Shown here piece by piece: positions 59,155 through 64,000 of a stretch of DNA of 64,000 nucleotides. The stretch comes from Boletus sp. NGJ (Eukaryota; Basidiomycota; Agaricomycetes; Boletales; Boletaceae), in contig JAGTXK010000050.1 in the NCBI GenBank assembly GCA_019096195.1, positions 682,001 to 746,000 of the forward strand, written 5' to 3'. The notes beneath the pieces are model-generated. The model ran no database searches. It worked only from the letters and a program-made list of their open reading frames with translations, and was not told where the DNA came from. Positions within the stretch are counted from its first letter, which is position 1, and every line of letters starts with the position of its first letter. The translations under genes and the position numbers were made by a program.

Positions 59155-62100
59155 ATGTCTCCCTCAGACATCACTTGTCCAGAGGAAACCCTCACTGGAC
59201 CAAACAATTATGAAATCTGGAAGGTTTGCATCTCAGCAAAACTCCATGCTGAAAAAGTTTTTGGTGTCACTGCTGGAACAGATATAAAGCCCGTTGTTGG
59301 CTCATCAAGTGCTGTCACTGCTTCTGATGTCTGTGAATGGCAGCAACGTGATGAAAAGGCTCATGGCATCATTCAGCAGCACATTTCTGATGCCCTTCTT
59401 ATGAAGACTCATGCCTGCTCTAGTGCCAAGGAACTCTTTGACACTCTTGTGAAACTCCATGAAAGCCCAAACATCTCCTCTGCCTTTTACCTTTTCCAAC
59501 AACTCTTCAGTTGTATATAAAATGGGACTTCTGCTGTTGCTGAATATATCTCCACACTCCAAACAGTGGAAGCTTGCCTTGCTGGAATGAAACTTTCAGT
59601 AGATGACAAAGTCCTTTCATTCATCCTTCTAAACTCCCTTCCAAAAACTCCAGAATGGGAAATGTTCAAGTCTTCTGTTGTAAACACTGTAGAAGACAGC
59701 AAACTCACCTTTGATGCTATAGAAACCCAGATTACTGCCAAAGATGCATGGCTATACCCTTCCAGACATTCTGAGTCTGCCATGAAGGCTTTTGGACATT
59801 CCAAACCCTCAACTTGCCCCTCCAACACCTCCTCCTGGTGTGAACACCATCTCTCCTCAACCAATAACTCCTCTGACTGCAACACCTACAAAAAATGGGT
59901 CTCTGAACTGAGGAAAGGAGGGTTTAGAAAGTTGGAAAAAGGAAAGGATAAGGCGAATGCAGTGGAGGAAACTCCAGATCCTCCGGACACAACAAACATA
60001 GCTAGAGAACATATATCTCACTCCACAATGCAACATGTTCATGCCTACTTGTCATCTGAACCTAAGAGCAGTGGAAGCAACACTTTGATCATTGATTTTG
60101 GAGCATCCTCACACATTGATCCTCACTGTTCCTGGTTCTGAACATACCGTCCACTACATCCTCCCTGTTCTGTAACCCTTGGAGATGATTCTGATACCAT
60201 GGCCATAGGAATTGGAACAGTACCACTTATTTCACAAGTGTCTGGAACCACCTACAAGATAATTCTATTTGATGTTCTCCTGATTTTCGAGTTCTGAATC
60301 TCCCTCATTTCTGTAAACTGACTTGCTTCTGCTGGCCTTTCTACTATATTCCTGACCAGTTCCAACATGTGCTATGTTTGGAAGCACCAGAACACCACAC
60401 TTTCTGCCATACAGAAAAATAAACTATATCATGCAAAGGTCGATTCAAATGACCAGGAGAAAGCAGCACATGCCATAGTGGACATATGTATGTAAATCTT
60501 TTACACAGACGTATGGGCCATGTCTCTGTGCACTGCATTCAACAGATGGTGAAATCCAGACAACTCTGAGGGATAGATATGCTTAGTGGTTCACCAACAT
60601 TTTGTAAAGCATGTGTCCTTGGAAAGATGAAGAAACTACCTTTTGAACTCCAAGATGGACCTCGCACTACTTGCCCACTTGAAATGATCCACACCAATGT
60701 CGGAGGCCCAATAACTCCGAGATCCCAAGAAAGCTATAGATTTTGGATCATTATTGTAGATGACTTCACCCATTTCCCTTGGGTATACTTCATGAAACAC
60801 AAAAATGAAGCACTTGGAATCTACAACCAGTGGAAAATAGATGTCCAAACACTTCTCCACACTGAGATAGGACAGGAGGACTTCTCAAAATCCTATGTCA
60901 AGTTTGTTAGAAGTGATGGAGGAACTGAGTATGTCAACAAGGCATTCTGAAGCCAGTTCCAAACCAATGGAACACTTCATGAGACTTCAGCTTCATACAC
61001 TCCGGAACAAAACGGACTAGTAGAATGAATGAATCAAACCCTATGCACTCTTGCAAATACCATGCTAGAAGAATCCAAACTTCCAAAGTCTTTTTGGGCT
61101 GATGCAATGGCCACTGCTGCTTATGTTACTGTATGGAGCCCAACTTCTGGACTTGATGGAAAGATACCTTACCAAGCCTTTTTCAATTGACAAGTTGACC
61201 CCTTTTTCTTCTGGCCTTTTGGATCTCCAGTATATGCCTACACACCAAAGGAACAATGAGGAGGGAAATTTCAACCACATGGGAGAAAATGCATCATGAT
61301 TGGATACACATACGGACAACAAGCATATAAGCTCTTGGACATAGAACATTGAACCATTATCTCTAGCAAACATGTCACCTTTGATGAAACTGGAACCATC
61401 TCTGGAACTGAGTCAGCTCCATGGAATGGTCCCACTGTTGAGGGACAGTGGGAGGGTCTAATTCCAGAGCATCTTTGTCAACCAGAGGAAAATAGTGGAG
61501 ATGATGATGACCACCATCCATCCAATTTCAGACCAGTGGGAGAAAATGCAGTTTTAGCAGATATTTCTGCATGACCTGCAAGTCCTACTATATGAGAGCT
61601 TGCAGATCAATTTGAACAACTTCATCTGGATGCACCTTACCTTCCAGCAGTTCTGGCAGTTCCAGCCATTCCAGCCATTCCAGCCATTCTGGCTCCTCCT
61701 GCTATCCCAGTTCCTCCAGTTATCCTGGCTCCCCCAGCTGTTCAAGCTCCTTCTATTCCTGTACCTGTCCTAGCTCATCCTCCTGCTCAACAAGTAGTTG
61801 ATGTACATAGAAGTAACCAACTATGACGACCACCAAACAAAAACAGAGAATATCAGTGTATTTTAGATGAAGAGGCTATGAGACAAGTCCATCGACAGCA
61901 GGAACAAGCAGAACACCTGGAACCACTGAAACCACATTTGGAACCATCAGAATCACATCTGGAACATCTGGAACCACCAAAACATGTGGAAGATGAACCT
62001 GATATCCCAGGAGCATTTTCAGCATCCATAGAAAATATGGAGGATTTCATATTTGCTGGTTCTGCCAATTCCAACTCAAATGAACCCCTTCCTAGAACAC

Positions 62101-63660
62101 TCAGGGAGGCTTACTCCAGAGCAGACACAGAACTCTGGAAATCAGCAGTGGAAGAAGAGCTTCAAAGCCTCAATTCCAATCATGTCTATGAAACTGTTCT
62201 TGTCCCAGAGGGAGTCAAACCCATCACTTCCAAACCTGTCTTCTGCATTAAACAAGATCAAAGTGGAAATGTGGAATGATACAAGGTTTGGATAGTTGCA
62301 AGGGGCTTCACCCAAAAGGAAGGAGTTGATTATCAGGAGGTTTTTGCCTCAGTAGCAAATCTTGATTCAGTCCATACACTGATTGCCCTGGCTGCAAAAC
62401 ACAATCTAGAGTTGGATCAAATGAATGTCTCCACAGCATATCTGAATGGAGAGCTTGAGGAGGACTTATACATGCTACCTCCAGATAGTGTTCCTATCCA
62501 ACCTGGATATTGCTGGAAGCTCCAATGCTCCCTATATGGACTTAAACAGGCTGGACAAACTTGGAATAAAACCCTAGATTGAAAGCTTGGAGAACTTGGC
62601 TTCACTAGTTTGGATGCAAAGACATGCCTCTATGTCTACTGGAAGGATGGACAGGTCTGCTTCCTGGTTGTCTACATCAATGACCTACTCTTAGCTGCCA
62701 GTTCTTGGAAGTTCATGGATTTCATCAAAAAGGAACTTTCCTCTAGCTTCAAAATGCAGGATCTTGGAGAAGCCAAGTATATCTTGGGAATTGAAATCAA
62801 GTGCAATTGTGAACTTCAAACCATCTCTCTGTTCCAATCACAGTACTTCTGGACTGTCCTGGATCATACCAGTATGTTGAATTGTAAACCTATATGGACT
62901 CCAATGGCACACAATTCCCATCTCTCTGCAACTGACCCAGAGAATGACCGTAGCATCCCAGAAATGGTGATTGAAAGATGCCAAGTTTCTTATCTCACTA
63001 TCATTGGGTCCTTGATGTATCTCATTCTCAGAGAACATCCAGATATTGCATACACAGTTGGGATACTTAGTCGCTTCAGTGCAAAACCCAAACTAGTTCA
63101 TTGGGAAGCAGCAAAGTGAGCACTCAGGTACATCCAAGCCACAAAGAACATGGAACTCAGGGTCAATGGAACTGAGATCTCAATGAACCTAGACTTCCAT
63201 GGATACACTGATGCTGGATGGTCTCAAGATCCCAACAACTCCCAATCCACTTCTGGTTTCCTTTTCATAAGCAATCATGGGGCCATCTCATGGTCCAGCA
63301 AACAACAAAGCATGGTTGCACTCTCAACTACTGAATTAGAATATGTACATCAGACTTAGCAATGCTGGACAGCACCTTGCATGGCTCTGGACCTTCTTCA
63401 ATGAAATTGGGCATACACAAAAGGGCCCAACTGAACTATTTTGTGATAATCAAGCTGCCATAATCTTATCCCATGATCCACAGTTCCGAGCATGAACCAA
63501 GCACATCCAACAGAAATACCATTTCATCAGAGATGACCTTGTTGGAAAGGGAGAAGTAGTTGTTCACTATGTTCCAACTGGAGACATGGTGGCAAACATA
63601 CTTACAAAACCACTTGTAAGGGATCAACACTGGAAGTTCATTAAAACCATGGGACTATAG
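59155..63660 (+). mobile_element. Ty1/copia retrotransposon, near-complete gag-pol with stops
   Basis: Gag starts at ATG 59,155 (MSPSDITCPEETLTGPNNYE) and runs to about 59,990, with a Cys/His block WCEHHLSSTNNSSDC. Protease: LIIDFGASSHIDP (about 60,087; the family DSG reads DFG). Integrase: FCKACVLGKMKKLPF, then FWIIIVDDFTHFPWVYFMK and VRSDGGTEYVNKAF (60,600-60,950). Reverse transcriptase: LDQMNVSTAYLNGELEEDLY, SLYGLKQAGQTWNKTLD, and the active site VVYINDLLLAA (about 62,670; YIND instead of YVDD). RNase H: GYTDAGWSQDPNNSQSTSG and FCDNQAAI-type remains to about 63,650. The element is collinear and mostly in one frame per domain but carries about ten in-frame stops, many TGA where Arg is expected. 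Inactive. Confidence 0.92.
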
Positions 63661-63677
63661 TTATACTCAAGTGGGAG

Positions 63678-64000
63678 TGACAATATTTGTCCATAATCAA
63701 GTCCCAAATCATTCTGGTTTCACCACTTCCAAGCCCAGAAGCATCACTCCAGAACCATATCCTGGAACCACTGGTTCCAAAGGTACTTCTGGAATTTTCC
63801 TGTGCCCTTCTGCAGGTTCTGAGACTAGCATCTTGGAACTGCTCCAGAACTGTTTCTGGAATTTTCCCATGCTTATTCCGAATCTGAAATGAGCTTTTAT
63901 CACACTTAGACTTTCTATCATTTCTTAGCTGATGCTTACAGCACATATTATACACTTCTTTTGGACCCGCTTACACACAACATAATATAAGTATATCTTT
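63678..64000 (+). repeat. Probable start of the copia 3' LTR (cut by the window end)
   Basis: After the pol stop comes a purine-rich GTGGGAG (63,671-63,677) followed by TGACAATA. A polypurine tract next to TG is the expected start of a 3' LTR. GGAAC/CTGGAA words recur through the segment. The 5' LTR for comparison is not identifiable. Confidence 0.45.

Noticed and set aside
63678-64000. Matching 5' LTR near 5,210
   Set aside because: GTGGGAGTGGCAATA resembles the polypurine/LTR junction at 63,671, but the sequences diverge at once afterwards.

Overview
The window looks like nuclear DNA of a basidiomycete fungus, most likely an Agaricomycete. The genic core has many short (about 40-110 nt) GT-AG introns, CpG-rich exons and closely packed genes on both strands. 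Its gene set is typical eukaryotic housekeeping (poly(A) polymerase, Dus1, GatB, dynein light intermediate chain, TIP41). The mobile elements and the C2-type NLR relic resemble families I know from Rhizoctonia/Ceratobasidium-like fungi; that placement is inference, not proof.

The layout is three compartments. (1) About 1-25,290 is AT-rich, very poor in CpG, and made almost entirely of decayed mobile elements: a Tigger/pogo transposase split by a Tc1/mariner element, a Ty1/copia relic, a Helitron helicase relic, a second Tc1 family, a complete-length Tigger relic with terminal repeats and TA duplication, copies of an unclassified ~1-kb dispersed repeat, and a large inverted/tandem AT-rich array. 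One ~1-kb island (11,575-12,560) keeps its CpGs. (2) About 25,290-55,150 is the gene-rich core. In order: an NLR-type STAND gene relic cut off just before its NACHT domain (-), a secreted sedolisin protease (+), a Tls1/C9orf78-type splicing factor (-), a Crinkler-header protein with two tandem headers (+, first one frameshifted), an uncharacterised acidic protein (-), dynein light intermediate chain (-), TIP41 (+), mitochondrial GatB (-), a pogo transposase tail, an uncharacterised gene split by a hAT transposon, Dus1 (+), poly(A) polymerase (+) and an uncharacterised membrane protein (-). (3) About 55,150-64,000 is again CpG-poor: a Tc1 element (same family as in compartment 1) carrying a nested 1,085-bp insertion with a clean 7-bp target duplication, then a near-complete Ty1/copia element running off the window end.

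The core genes do not form a pathway. Several are head-to-head pairs with short shared promoters (Tls1/CRN-like 109 bp; dynein LIC/TIP41 174 bp) or tail-to-tail (TIP41/GatB 89 bp). The clearest global signal is the contrast between CpG-depleted element-rich flanks and the CpG-normal core. In the right-hand copia element many in-frame TGA stops fall where the family has arginine (CGA to TGA), and the reverse transcriptase YVDD motif reads YIND; both are explained by CpG deamination. Intron boundaries and frames were derived by hand and should be read as models.
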